34,365 nucleotides of DNA from a bacterium BMS3Abin06 (GTDB lineage Bacteria > Nitrospirota > Thermodesulfovibrionia > UBA6902), in NCBI GenBank assembly GCA_002897895.1, contig BDSY01000011.1:1-34365 (forward strand), read 5' to 3'. The stretch's first letter is position 1. Each line of letters starts with the position of its first letter. The translations under genes were made by a program, and so were the position numbers. The notes under the pieces were generated by a model, which saw only the letters and a program-made list of their open reading frames with translations, was not told the origin of the DNA and ran no database searches. This document shows positions 1 to 7,859 of this stretch, piece after piece.

Positions 1-1
1 A

Positions 2-526
2 CGGCAAAAGATATGCGATGTTAAAATTGACAATAGCTCTGACTGGCAGAAACGGCACTGGCAGAATCTAAAGACCTGGTATGGCCGGGCTGAATTTTTT
101 AAAGATCATTTTATGTTTTTTGAAGAATTGTATGCTGAAAGATGGGAAAAGTTGATTGACCTGAATGTGCATATAATCAATTTTATTTTAAAAGAGTTTA
201 AGATAAAAGCACCTATGTATTATGAATCTGAACTAAATATCATCGCACAGAAAACGGACCGTATTATAGAGATATGTAAAAGACTGAAGGCAGATACCTA
301 TCTCTCGGGAACAGGAGGAAGGGATTATCTAAAAGAGGATAAGTTTGCTCAGGCAGGAATAAAACTGGAATATCAAAATTTTATTCATCCCACCTATCAC
401 CAGCAATACAGGGGAAGAGAGAATATTTTTTCCCCGTATATGTCCTCTATAGATTTATTATTTAACGAGGGCGGAGAAAGTGGAAAAATTTTAAGGGGTG
501 AAGGAGACGGAGGTCGGACAGGATGA
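2..526 (+). CDS. WbqC-like family protein, 5' end cut by window
   Basis: The reading frame is open from base 2, so the start lies before the window; the first in-frame ATG at 113 is internal. The visible 174 residues have the layout I associate with the WbqC/WbmP family: a WQKRHW segment near the edge, then WYGRAEFF, a stretch of hydrophobic helix after LNVHIINFIL, and a C-terminal HPTYHQQY segment followed by SSIDLLFNEG. Family members occur in O-antigen and surface-glycan clusters and have been proposed to act on sugar or aminoacyl donors; the exact reaction is not established. The stop codon overlaps the next start in an ATGA, which indicates translational coupling with the deacetylase gene. 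Family call fairly sure, function open. Confidence 0.75.
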   Translation, partial: RQKICDVKIDNSSDWQKRHWQNLKTWYGRAEFFKDHFMFFEELYAERWEKLIDLNVHIINFILKEFKIKAPMYYESELNIIAQKTDRIIEICKRLKADTYLSGTGGRDYLKEDKFAQAGIKLEYQNFIHPTYHQQYRGRENIFSPYMSSIDLLFNEGGESGKILRGEGDGGRTG

Positions 527-1137
527 ATATACTGGCTATAGGTGCACATCCGGATGACATTGAGTTTGGGTGTGGCGGGACATTAATCAAATATGCTCGG
601 AAGGGTCATAATGTCTTTCTCCTGGTATTAACCATGGGCAGCGTGGGAGGAGATCCCGGGCTCAGGAAAAGGGAGCAGGAAGAGGCCGTAAAATTCATGA
701 AGGCCAGGCGGGTTTTTTGGGGCAACTTCCAGGATACGGAGATACCTCTAAGTAAGGAGCTGATATCCGTAATAGAAGATGCGGTGAATGAGGCAAAACC
801 GCATACGGTCTTCTTTAATTACCTTGATGACATTCATCAGGACCACAGGATATTGGCTCAGGCTGCTGTCTCAGCCACGAGATACCTGAAGGAAGTCCTG
901 TATTATGAAGTTCCTACTACACAAAATTTTGAACCGGATGTATTTGTAAATATTACTGATGCGCTGGATAAGAAACTGGAACTCCTGAAATTACATGCCT
1001 CGCAGGTCGATAAAACCAGGGTTGAAGATCTTACTATATTAGAAAGCGCCCGGTCCTGTGCTAATTTCCGTGGTTACCAGGGCAGGGTAAAATATGCAGA
1101 GGGATTTAAGGCTCTGCGCATATTAAAGGACATATAG
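523..1137 (+). CDS. PIG-L/LmbE family zinc deacetylase
   Basis: A 204-residue protein that begins with the family signature: the AHPDD motif at residues 8-12 and a second metal/catalytic block DDIHQDH near residues 105-111. Members of this family remove acetyl groups from N-acetylglucosamine-type substrates (GlcNAc-PI, N-acetyl-glucosaminyl malate in bacillithiol synthesis, antibiotic precursors), using a zinc held by the His-Asp-Asp and the later His. There is no signal peptide, so it acts in the cytoplasm. It overlaps the upstream WbqC-like gene by four bases and is four bases from the downstream sugar-phosphate transferase gene, so a role in modifying a glycan precursor is likely; a bacillithiol role (BshB-type) is an alternative that the sequence cannot exclude. 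Confidence 0.88.
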   Translation: MNILAIGAHPDDIEFGCGGTLIKYARKGHNVFLLVLTMGSVGGDPGLRKREQEEAVKFMKARRVFWGNFQDTEIPLSKELISVIEDAVNEAKPHTVFFNYLDDIHQDHRILAQAAVSATRYLKEVLYYEVPTTQNFEPDVFVNITDALDKKLELLKLHASQVDKTRVEDLTILESARSCANFRGYQGRVKYAEGFKALRILKDI

Positions 1138-1141
1138 ATTT

Positions 1142-2173
1142 ATGAATCCTTTGATACCTTTTTTGATTTCTTTTTTTGCAGCGTATCTTTCTACCCCTCT
1201 GTTAAGAAAAATAGCCATAAAATTTAATGTAGTAGATATCCCCAATCATAGGAAGATACACGGGAATCCAGTGCCTCTTTTAGGGGGCCTGGCAATATAT
1301 ATTGCTGTAATCGCGGGGCTGTTATTTGACCTTACTGTTTTGCGCCTTATGTCAGGAATACTGGCTGGTGGAACGATAATATTTATAATCGGTCTGATAG
1401 ATGATGTCAGGGGGCTATCAGCGCCAATAAAGCTGGCAGGGCAATTCATTGCTGCATTGATAATGGTTTATCTTGGAGTGCGCATCAGTTTTTTGCCAAA
1501 TAACTTAACCGGTTATACAGGAGAAGTTGTACTGACCCTGATCTGGGTCACAGGAATTACCAATGCCGTGAATTACTTAGATGGAATAGATGGTTTAGCA
1601 GCAGGATCTACGGCTGTAAGTGCACTCTTCTTTGCTATAATCGCATACCTCACCAATCAACCATTAATAGGTTTGATAGCCCTGATATTAATAGCAGGCT
1701 GTCTTGGGTTTTTGCCGCATAACTTTAAACAGGCAAAGATTTTCTTAGGGGATGCGGGTAGTACTTTTATTGGTTTTATGTTAGCAGGGATAGCTGTTCT
1801 GGGCAATTGGGCAGAAGATAATGTAGTAAGCTTAAGTATACCTGTTTTGATTTTAGGTGTCCCGATTTTTGATATGACCTTCACCACAATAATGAGAATC
1901 AGGGAGAAAAAGATCGGCACGATTATTGAGTGGCTTAAGTATGGAGGGAAGGACCATTTCCATCACCGCCTGATTGACCTGGGTCTCCGTCCAACAGGCG
2001 CTGTCTTTTTTATCTATTTTGTCATCATTGCACTGGGCATAAGCGCGGTAATAATAAGTAATGCAAAAGAGACATTCGAAGGAATCTGGGCGATCTTACA
2101 GGCTGCCATTATTTTTGGAGCTATTGCCGTACTGATGGTTATTGGCGCAAGACGCCGCAGCGGCTGGGGTTAA
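1142..2173 (+). CDS. Polyprenyl-phosphate GlcNAc-1-phosphate transferase (WecA/TagO type)
   Basis: A 343-residue integral membrane protein with about ten hydrophobic segments. Motifs of the MraY/WecA superfamily are in order: HRKIH and PVPLLGGL near residues 38-52, the Mg-binding GLIDDVRGLS near 84-93, NAVNYLDGIDGLAAG near 140-154, FLGDAGSTFIGF near 201-212, and the cytoplasmic KDHFHHRL loop near 271-278. The HH pair and the lack of MraY-specific sequence favour the WecA/TagO group, which transfers HexNAc-1-phosphate from a UDP-sugar to undecaprenyl phosphate and starts O-antigen, enterobacterial-common-antigen or teichoic-like glycan synthesis. It is the last gene of the operon with the WbqC-like and deacetylase genes, and converges on mqnA with nine bases between them. 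Confidence 0.9.
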   Translation: MNPLIPFLISFFAAYLSTPLLRKIAIKFNVVDIPNHRKIHGNPVPLLGGLAIYIAVIAGLLFDLTVLRLMSGILAGGTIIFIIGLIDDVRGLSAPIKLAGQFIAALIMVYLGVRISFLPNNLTGYTGEVVLTLIWVTGITNAVNYLDGIDGLAAGSTAVSALFFAIIAYLTNQPLIGLIALILIAGCLGFLPHNFKQAKIFLGDAGSTFIGFMLAGIAVLGNWAEDNVVSLSIPVLILGVPIFDMTFTTIMRIREKKIGTIIEWLKYGGKDHFHHRLIDLGLRPTGAVFFIYFVIIALGISAVIISNAKETFEGIWAILQAAIIFGAIAVLMVIGARRRSGWG

Positions 2174-2182
2174 AAGACGTAT

Positions 2183-3037
2183 CTATTTTTTTAATGCGTA
2201 CTTTTCAAACAATCTCAATCCTTCCATGTGTTTTTCAGTAAAGTCATATGATATGATTTTCCAGTATTTGACAAGTTCCTTCTCGCCGATCCATTTTTTC
2301 AGCGGCGATGCCCTGGCTATTAACGGGAGATTTTTAGTTGCATATTTTTTTGCATTGAGAAGATCCGAGGATAATTTTTTAATAAGCTCACCTTTTTCCA
2401 GAAGAGACTTTTTTCTTATTACCCACAATGCATATACAAACGGAAGCCCGGTCTGCCTGTCCCATAGTTCTCCAAGGTCATAAATAAATAATCCCCCCTT
2501 GCCCCCCTTTAAAAAAGGGGGGATGGGGGGATTTGACTGCTGACTGCTGATTGCTGATTGCTTCTTTGCCTCTATCATTGCAGTATCTCCGATATGAAGG
2601 ACTGCGGAATATGATGAAAGAATGTTTCTTACACTGCGCAGTGATGTTGGTTTAAATTTACATTTTAATGAAAGGAACTCTTTGAGGATGACCTTTAAAA
2701 GGGCGGTAGAGGTTTCAGAGTCTGATGTTACGGCTATTGTCTTCCCTCCCAGTTCGTTTAACGGGAACTTTGAGAAGAGCAATATGCTGTCTATCGGCCC
2801 TGAAGAACTTATGGAAAACCAGGGGAGAATCAGGTACTTTTTTTTATTTCTCAGATATTCTATTGAGGAAAACGGGCTGATGTCCAGGTCCCCGTTACGC
2901 AGCATTTTGTTAAGTTTGGAGGGAACGCCTTTAATAAATGTGTATTTTGAATGATTACACTCATTGTCGAGATAGTAAAATACAGGAAACAAATTTGCAT
3001 AGGGAATTCTCCCTATCTTAAGTTTTTCTTTTTTCAA
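2183..3037 (-). CDS. mqnA: Chorismate dehydratase MqnA (futalosine menaquinone pathway)
   Basis: MqnA converts chorismate to 3-enolpyruvyl-benzoate, the first step of the futalosine route to menaquinone. The 284-residue protein shows the family's periplasmic-binding-protein-like fold features: IGRIPYANLFPVFY at the N-terminus, the GVPSKLNKMLRNGDLDISPFSSIEY block cut here into GDLDISP and SSIEY, LHIGDTAMI around residue 150, and TGLPFVYALWVI after it. Between IGDTAM and the conserved YDLGELW there are about 31 residues rich in Ser, Gln, Pro, Gly and Lys, where I expect roughly a dozen; this segment is encoded by repeat DNA (see the repeat entry). The gene starts four bases after rtcB stops, so it is the last gene of the archease-rtcB-mqnA unit. 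Confidence 0.87.
   Translation of the reverse strand: MKKEKLKIGRIPYANLFPVFYYLDNECNHSKYTFIKGVPSKLNKMLRNGDLDISPFSSIEYLRNKKKYLILPWFSISSSGPIDSILLFSKFPLNELGGKTIAVTSDSETSTALLKVILKEFLSLKCKFKPTSLRSVRNILSSYSAVLHIGDTAMIEAKKQSAISSQQSNPPIPPFLKGGKGGLFIYDLGELWDRQTGLPFVYALWVIRKKSLLEKGELIKKLSSDLLNAKKYATKNLPLIARASPLKKWIGEKELVKYWKIISYDFTEKHMEGLRLFEKYALKK
2490..2561. repeat. Palindrome plus four 7-base tandem repeats inside mqnA
   Basis: Bases 2490-2510 and 2511-2533 form an imperfect palindrome of C-runs and G-runs separated by T/A runs. It is followed directly by four heptamers at 2534-2561: TGACTGC twice and TGATTGC twice. The whole stretch is open in the mqnA frame and gives the Ser/Gln segment (SAISSQQS) and the PPIPPFLKGGKGG segment of the insertion. 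The heptamers belong to the same NTCAGC(A/G) type, read on the other strand, as those inside arsA at 25891-25918. Confidence 0.85.
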
Positions 3038-3041
3038 GAAT

Positions 3042-4487
3042 TTATCCCTTTATTACGCCGAGTGGTCTGAGCCTTGCAACTTTTTTTGACAACCCTGCAT
3101 TATGGACAACATTAACAACATTTGAGACATCTTTATATGCCTCGGGCATCTCTTCTGCCAGTGTGCCCCTTCCCGTGGCCCTTACAATTATGCCCATGTC
3201 TTCCATCTCTCTCCAGATAGCCCGGCCTTTGGCCTTTTTTATGGCCTGGTGTCTTGACATTACCCTGCCTGCTCCATGGCATGTAGAGCCAAAGGATTCT
3301 TCCATCCCTTTTTCAGTTCCGATAAGGACAAATGACGCCCTTCCCATATCACCCGGTATTATAACAGGTTGGCCTGTCTGTTTATAGACCTCCGGCAAGT
3401 CGGCATGTCCTGGAGAGAATGCCCTTGTTGCGCCTTTACGGTGGACAATGAGTTTTCTTTTTTTACCGTTAACAACATGTTCTTCAACCTTGGCTATGTT
3501 ATGTGCAACATCGTATATAAGGCTCATTCCTGTTGTTTCAGGCCCTGCACCGAGAACGTGCATAAAAGATTCTTTTACCCAGTGCATAATCAACTGTCTG
3601 TTTGCCCAGGCATAATTGGCAGCAGCTTTCATGGCAGCCAGATAATCTCTTGCCTCAGGGCTGTCGAAAGGCGCGCAGGCAAGTTCCCTGTCCGGCAGTT
3701 CGATGTTATATTTGCGTACAGCCCGTTGCATTACTTCAAGGAAATCCGTACATACCTGATGTCCGAACCCGCGTGAGCCTGTATGAATCATTACAGTGAT
3801 CTGATCCTTAAATAACCCCAGACTGTTTGCGGCTCCTTCGTCATATATCTCGTCTACAAACTGGATTTCCGTAAAATGATTTCCGGAACCCAGTGTGCCG
3901 AGCTGTGCACTCCCCCGTTTATAAGCTTTCTCACTTATCAAGTCAGGGTCTGCTCCTTCAATGCAGCCCTGTGATTCCGTATGCTCAAGGTCTTCCCTCT
4001 CTCCAAAACCCTGCTCAACAACCCAGCGGGCGCCTTTGAGAAGGACTTTTTTATGTTCATTTGAATTAAGACGCAATTTTCCTTTTGAACCGACCCCCGT
4101 TGGAATATCCCTGTAAAAGGCATTAACTATTTCTTTTATCTTCGGAGTAATTTCTTCTTTATTCAGATTGCTTCTGAGAAGCCTGACGCCGCAGTTTATG
4201 TCATATCCTACGCCGCCGGGGGAAATAATGCCGTCTTTCAAGTCAAATGCAGCCACACCGCCTATTGTGAAACCATATCCTGTATGTATATCAGGCATTG
4301 CAAGGGAAGACCCTGCAATGCCCGGCAATGTTGCTACATTTGCAACCTGTTCTATTGAATGTGCTTCAAGTTCCTTTTCAAGGGTTTCGTCAACATAGAT
4401 TATGCCATTTGTACGCATACCTGTTTTATATCCCCTGGGTACTTCGATCCTGTTGCTGTCAATTCTTCTTAATCCCTCGATAGCCAT
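3042..4487 (-). CDS. rtcB: RNA-splicing ligase RtcB, long archaeal-like form
   Basis: RtcB joins RNA 2',3'-cyclic phosphate or 3'-phosphate ends to 5'-OH ends using GTP and Mn. At 481 residues it has the length of the archaeal enzyme rather than the roughly 408-residue E. coli enzyme. The metal site is visible as GGVGYDINCGVR at residues 91-102 (Asp96, Cys99), GSGNHF and HTGSRGFGHQ further on, HRKGATRAF, and a STCHGAGR motif whose His is residue 404, the position of the guanylylated His in the Pyrococcus protein as I recall it. A strong AGGAGG lies just before the ATG. Archease, its activator, is encoded immediately upstream on the same strand, so this is a self-contained ligase-activator pair. 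mqnA follows by four bases. Confidence 0.95.
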   Translation of the reverse strand: MAIEGLRRIDSNRIEVPRGYKTGMRTNGIIYVDETLEKELEAHSIEQVANVATLPGIAGSSLAMPDIHTGYGFTIGGVAAFDLKDGIISPGGVGYDINCGVRLLRSNLNKEEITPKIKEIVNAFYRDIPTGVGSKGKLRLNSNEHKKVLLKGARWVVEQGFGEREDLEHTESQGCIEGADPDLISEKAYKRGSAQLGTLGSGNHFTEIQFVDEIYDEGAANSLGLFKDQITVMIHTGSRGFGHQVCTDFLEVMQRAVRKYNIELPDRELACAPFDSPEARDYLAAMKAAANYAWANRQLIMHWVKESFMHVLGAGPETTGMSLIYDVAHNIAKVEEHVVNGKKRKLIVHRKGATRAFSPGHADLPEVYKQTGQPVIIPGDMGRASFVLIGTEKGMEESFGSTCHGAGRVMSRHQAIKKAKGRAIWREMEDMGIIVRATGRGTLAEEMPEAYKDVSNVVNVVHNAGLSKKVARLRPLGVIKG

Positions 4488-4575
4488 GGAAGCGCCTCCT
4501 GATTACAATGATTATAAATAATGATTAGATAGATTGTATTTTTATAATCGGTGAGACCAATAACGTATAATCATA

Positions 4576-4989
4576 TTATATATCAAATATCACGGTAGCT
4601 TCCCAATGTAAAGCAACCTTTTTAAGTGAAAGCCCATGATATGTGGCGGCTTTGATGAGAAGCCTGCTCTCATTGGTTCCGGGGTCGAAGATTCCACCTG
4701 ATATTGTTGCCTTGAGCATATTGCCCTGAATGCTGATACGGAATACCTTTCCTATAAAACCGTATGTATCATAAAGAAACACAAGTTCATTCAACCACTG
4801 AACAAGCAGATTTTCATGGTTATCGGCTTCAAGGGAAACTTCCTTTTGTTCTGTTTCTTTTATTTTATTAGTGTCTGTAACCAGGTTGAACATCCCTGTA
4901 GCAGCATTTTTAAAAAGCTCCTCTATGCTTTTCCCCCAAATCCTGAGCCCCACATCTCCTGAAATATCAATCTGTTCGATTTTTTTCAT
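4576..4989 (-). CDS. Archease, RtcB activator
   Basis: A 137-residue protein with the archease layout: an N-terminal strand EQIDISGDVGLRIWG, the LFKNAATGMFNL helix, a central QWLNELVFLYDTYG block and a C-terminal KAATYHGLSLKK segment followed by ATVIFDI. The acidic Asp residues at the N-terminus and the final Asp are the expected metal-binding positions. Archease speeds up guanylylation of RtcB and allows multiple turnover. The gene is 88 bases upstream of rtcB on the same strand; that gap (4488-4575) holds no gene and no clear terminator, so I expect co-transcription. The start at 4989 has only a weak ribosome binding site, and divergent transcription towards the cold-shock gene begins in the same upstream region. 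Confidence 0.9.
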   Translation of the reverse strand: MKKIEQIDISGDVGLRIWGKSIEELFKNAATGMFNLVTDTNKIKETEQKEVSLEADNHENLLVQWLNELVFLYDTYGFIGKVFRISIQGNMLKATISGGIFDPGTNESRLLIKAATYHGLSLKKVALHWEATVIFDI

Positions 4990-5116
4990 AATAAAAACCC
5001 GATGCGTAACCCTGTGTCAGGATTAATTAATTCTCCAACTTTCCAAAAGGGGGTTACCCGTTTAAGTAGTTATAATATACCACGGTTTCTTTTACTTACA
5101 CCCTGTTTTTTACTTA

Positions 5117-5145
5117 TTGCGTAATAATCTCAAACATGTTATTCT
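5117..5145 (+). promoter_or_regulatory. Likely sigma-70 promoter of the cold-shock gene with long leader
   Basis: TTGCGT at 5117-5122 and TATTCT at 5140-5145 are 17 bases apart. Transcription from here would give a leader of about 115 bases before the ATG at 5269. Long leaders are typical of cspA-type mRNAs, where they act in temperature-dependent folding. The leader itself (5150-5268) holds no gene; I did not find a stable hairpin in it by eye. Confidence 0.45.
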
Positions 5146-5268
5146 TTAACTGAAGTTCAGAAGTTTTTACAACTGGAAAGACCACAAAGACTTTAGCTTT
5201 ATGGACTCTTTTATATCGAATACGGTCATTCTGATACTTTAGTTTATGAATTAGGAGGTCAAAGCAAT

Positions 5269-5469
5269 ATGCCTAGTGGAACAGTAAAATGGTTCAATGA
5301 ATCCAAGGGATACGGGTTTATATCAAGCGAGGACGGCAGTGATGTATTTGTTCATTACTCTGCTATTACAGGCGATGGATACAAGTCTCTCGCCGAATTT
5401 GATACCGTGAACTTCGATATTGAACAGGGTCCGAAAGGTCCCAAGGCCGTTAATGTAGTGAAAGAGTAA
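5269..5469 (+). CDS. Cold-shock protein, CspA family
   Basis: A 66-residue single cold-shock domain. Both RNA-binding motifs are intact: KGYGFI (RNP1, residues 13-18) and DVFVHYSAI (RNP2, residues 25-33). Proteins of this kind bind single-stranded RNA or DNA as chaperones and help translation and transcription antitermination. The start is set by a TAGGAGG sequence eleven bases before the ATG. It stands alone, bounded by a promoter with a long leader upstream and a clear terminator downstream (5533-5561). Acidic residues outnumber those of classic CspA but nothing is missing. Confidence 0.95.
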   Translation: MPSGTVKWFNESKGYGFISSEDGSDVFVHYSAITGDGYKSLAEFDTVNFDIEQGPKGPKAVNVVKE

Positions 5470-5532
5470 TTGACAAATCAGTCCCCCTGTCCGGCAGCGG
5501 GCTGTATGAAAGGTTATATTCTGTCATTTTAG

Positions 5533-5561
5533 GCGAGGCGAGAAATCGCTTCGCTTTTTTT
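5533..5561 (+). terminator. Rho-independent terminator after the cold-shock gene
   Basis: A nine-base-pair stem, GCGAGGCGA against TCGCTTCGC with one G-T pair, closes a GAAA tetraloop and is followed by seven T. It lies 64 bases after the csp stop codon. Confidence 0.9.
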
Positions 5562-5762
5562 ATGTCCGCCCCCGATGACTCATAAAAGAATGTTTACCGA
5601 AGCAACAGCTAATATCAGGGATTGTTCATGTGAATAATTTTATTTCAATATGACGGTTATAATTCTTTCGAAAATCGGCGTTAAAGTAAAATTGAAGATA
5701 TCTGTTAAAATCTCTGTATTCTTTTTTAATGAACCGGTGCAATTACAAATCAGGAGGTAATA

Positions 5763-6143
5763 ATGGCAGAGATAAAAAGCCGTGAAGCAAACCCTATTCC
5801 CGGGGTCGAATATTCGGAGATTCGTATCCCGGATGAACATAATCTGGGAACAGGCGAATTTGTTACAATGTTTGAAACCGGGGCATTATCCAGGATCAGC
5901 CCGATAATCAGCAATGTAATGAACGAACCTTATTTTTTATTGATCGTGAGCATTAACCTTGGGATCGATGAGGTTACAGCCGTGCTTGGCAAGACACACG
6001 ATGAACCGCCTATTTCCCGGAAGGTCTTTACAATACCCAAGGAGATAAAGGTAAAAGACGCTCACGACTTTACTGTAAGTTTTAAAGAGTGGGAGATAAA
6101 AGGCATGACACTGAACGGGAACGGGTTGAAATTAGCAGAATAA
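5763..6143 (+). CDS. Unrecognised small cytoplasmic protein
   Basis: A 126-residue protein that I do not recognise. It has no cysteine, no signal peptide and no membrane segment. The sequence alternates short hydrophobic strands with acidic or Pro/Gly turns (PYFLLIVSINLGIDEVTAV, then RKVFTIPKEIKVKDAHDFTV), which suggests a beta-rich fold. A consensus AGGAGG seven bases before the ATG makes it a convincing real gene. It is flanked by the csp terminator on one side and by a palindromic inserted element on the other, so it is probably monocistronic. A superoxide-reductase-like fold was considered, but the iron ligands of that family (His and Cys) are absent. A weak promoter candidate is TTGAAG at 5692 with TGTATT at 5715. 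Confidence 0.75.
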   Translation: MAEIKSREANPIPGVEYSEIRIPDEHNLGTGEFVTMFETGALSRISPIISNVMNEPYFLLIVSINLGIDEVTAVLGKTHDEPPISRKVFTIPKEIKVKDAHDFTVSFKEWEIKGMTLNGNGLKLAE

Positions 6144-6192
6144 ATAAACCATCCTATATCATGACTGATTTGGATATAGTTATTAATTTTTA

Positions 6193-6340
6193 ACTGTAAG
6201 GTAACTATTCAGGCAGGCACAAAGGCGCATAGTGGCAAAGGCACAAAGTAAAAAAAGATGAAAAACTTTTCTTGTATTTCTGTAACCCTTTGTGCCTATG
6301 TGCCTTTGCCGCTTTGCGCCTGAGTAGTTACACTGTAAGG
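6193..6340. mobile_element. Palindromic MITE-like element with 9-base target-site duplication
   Basis: Bases 6202-6330 form an imperfect inverted repeat: TAACTATTCAGGC at the left end matches the reverse complement of GCCTGAGTAGTTA at the right end with one mismatch, and the inner arms are built from octamers such as GGCACAAA. The element is flanked by the exact direct repeat ACTGTAAGG (6193-6201 and 6332-6340), which looks like a target-site duplication. It encodes nothing. It lies directly before dgt, and the right copy of the duplication supplies the AAGG that serves as the dgt ribosome binding site. Confidence 0.8.
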
Positions 6341-6347
6341 TTTAATT

Positions 6348-7376
6348 ATGACAATTCGCCAACAGACAGAGGAAATCGAAAAAAATATTCTTCATCCATG
6401 TGCGTGCCTGAGCTCAGAGAGCAGGGGAAGAAAAAGAAAAGAAAAGCCTTGTGAGATAAGAACCTGCTTCCAGAGAGACAGGGACAGAATACTCCATTCA
6501 AAGTCATTCAGGAGGTTAAAGCACAAGACCCAGGTTTTTCTGGCTCCGAGGGGCGACCATTACAGAACGAGGCTGACACACACACTCGAGGTCTCACAGA
6601 TTGCCAGGACAATTGCCCGGGCGCTCAGGCTCAATGAGGATCTCACAGAGGCAATCGCCCTCGGGCATGATTTGGGCCATACTCCTTTTGGCCATGCAGG
6701 AGAAGATATATTGCGTGAAATTTGCCCCGGAGGGTTTGAGCATTACAGGCAGAGCCTGAGGGTTGTTGATATTCTTGAAAGAAACGGCCGCGGGCTTAAT
6801 CTGACCTTTGAAGTAAGAGACGGGATATTGAAACATTCCAAGGGGAAGGGTGACATCTTTTGCTCCCGCGGAAAAAGCGAAACCCTGGAAGGCCAGATAG
6901 TCAGGATATCGGATGTTATTGCATATGTAAATCATGATCTTAATGACGCTGTTCGTGCCGGTGTCCTTAAACGATCAACAATCCCTTCGAGATTTTTCAA
7001 AATTGGTGAAAGCCAGTCAAAGAGAATCGATTCCATGGTAAAGGATGTAATATATTGCACTTCTTCGCCTGATATGGAAGAGATCGGAATGAGTGAAAAA
7101 ATGAAAGATATTACCTATGCTTTAAGGGATTTCCTGTATAAAAATGTATATGAAGGTGACGTATCCAAAAAGGAATTCAGGAAGGCCAGGAAAATCCTCC
7201 TTGATCTGTATAATTATTATATGGAGCATACGGAAGAGGTCTTTCGGGAATTTCCCAAAGAAATGACTGCGGAAAAAGAGAGGATAGTTTGTGATTTTAT
7301 AGCCGGGATGACCGATAGATTTGCGCTTATGATGTATGAACAGCATTTCCTGCCTCAACCGTGGATGGTCTTTTAA
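6348..7376 (+). CDS. dgt: dGTP triphosphohydrolase-like protein (HD domain)
   Basis: A 342-residue HD-domain protein of the Dgt family, which hydrolyses dGTP and often other dNTPs to the nucleoside and triphosphate and so helps hold dNTP pools. Visible motifs: [17 protein letters not shown] (residues 41-57), the metal-binding [12 protein letters not shown] block (70-81) and the HD signature [15 protein letters not shown] (about 104-118), then the distal [14 protein letters not shown] (about 193-206) that completes the His/Asp metal site. The length fits the shorter deoxyguanosinetriphosphate triphosphohydrolase-like proteins rather than the roughly 500-residue E. coli enzyme. Start ATG at 6348 is preceded by AAGG, which belongs to a duplicated insertion-site sequence. 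Confidence 0.92.
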   Translation: MTIRQQTEEIEKNILHPCACLSSESRGRKRKEKPCEIRTCFQRDRDRILHSKSFRRLKHKTQVFLAPRGDHYRTRLTHTLEVSQIARTIARALRLNEDLTEAIALGHDLGHTPFGHAGEDILREICPGGFEHYRQSLRVVDILERNGRGLNLTFEVRDGILKHSKGKGDIFCSRGKSETLEGQIVRISDVIAYVNHDLNDAVRAGVLKRSTIPSRFFKIGESQSKRIDSMVKDVIYCTSSPDMEEIGMSEKMKDITYALRDFLYKNVYEGDVSKKEFRKARKILLDLYNYYMEHTEEVFREFPKEMTAEKERIVCDFIAGMTDRFALMMYEQHFLPQPWMVF

Positions 7377-7519
7377 AGCAAAGCTTTTGATTGTAATTTA
7401 TACCGGTTTCAATATTTTTTGGAACTCCCTGTGAAAATGGCAATTCCCGGGATGTTGCATCAGGGATTTTAAAAAATGTGTCTTGTGTAATAAAGATTGG
7501 ATTTATAAAGCAGTTTCTC

Positions 7520-7548
7520 TTGACAACAAATGTATGTCCCCTTATAAT
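7520..7548 (+). promoter_or_regulatory. Perfect-consensus sigma-70 promoter of ihfA
   Basis: TTGACA at 7520-7525 and TATAAT at 7543-7548 are separated by exactly 17 bases. Predicted start of transcription is about 7555, twenty bases before the ihfA ATG. The rest of the 198-base gap after dgt (7377-7519) holds no gene that I can see. Confidence 0.9.
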
Positions 7549-7574
7549 TTAGAAAAACTAATCGGAGGGTAGTT

Positions 7575-7853
7575 ATGACCAAGGCGGATTTAGCAGACAG
7601 GCTTTATGAAAAAGTGGGACTTCCCAAAAAGGAAGCAACTGCAATTATAGAAACACTTTTTGATTCGATGAAAGGCATTCTTGCGGAAGGGGAATCAATA
7701 AAGATAACAGGTTTCGGTACCTTCCTCGTGAGAAAAAAGAGCTCCCGGAAAGGGAGAAACCCGAAGACAGGCACTGAGCTGGAGATAGAACAGAGAAAGG
7801 TTGTTTCCTTTAAACCCAGCCTTCAGTTTAAGGCTCTTGTTGAAAAGGTATAA
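7575..7853 (+). CDS. ihfA: Integration host factor alpha subunit / HU family protein
   Basis: A 92-residue histone-like protein. It has the HU/IHF two-helix N-terminus (MTKADLADRLYEKVGLPKKEA), the FGTFLVRKKSSRKGRNPKTG arm with the GRNPKTG tip whose Pro intercalates into DNA, and a FKPSLQFKALVEKV C-terminal helix. The arm sequence and length fit the IHF alpha branch better than HU. IHF bends DNA at specific sites and acts in recombination, replication and transcription at sigma-54 promoters. The gene has a GGAGG ribosome binding site and a perfect promoter. It precedes a MerR regulator by seven bases and then tRNA-Pro; I recall this ihfA-merR-tRNA-Pro order from other deltaproteobacterial genomes. 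Confidence 0.88.
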   Translation: MTKADLADRLYEKVGLPKKEATAIIETLFDSMKGILAEGESIKITGFGTFLVRKKSSRKGRNPKTGTELEIEQRKVVSFKPSLQFKALVEKV

Positions 7854-7859
7854 TTTTCC

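Noticed and set aside
5763..6143. Superoxide reductase / desulfoferrodoxin
   Set aside because: Length and strand pattern were tempting, but the Cys and His iron ligands are missing.
7377..7395. Terminator after dgt
   Set aside because: AAAGCTTT-type palindrome is too short and has no proper T-run.
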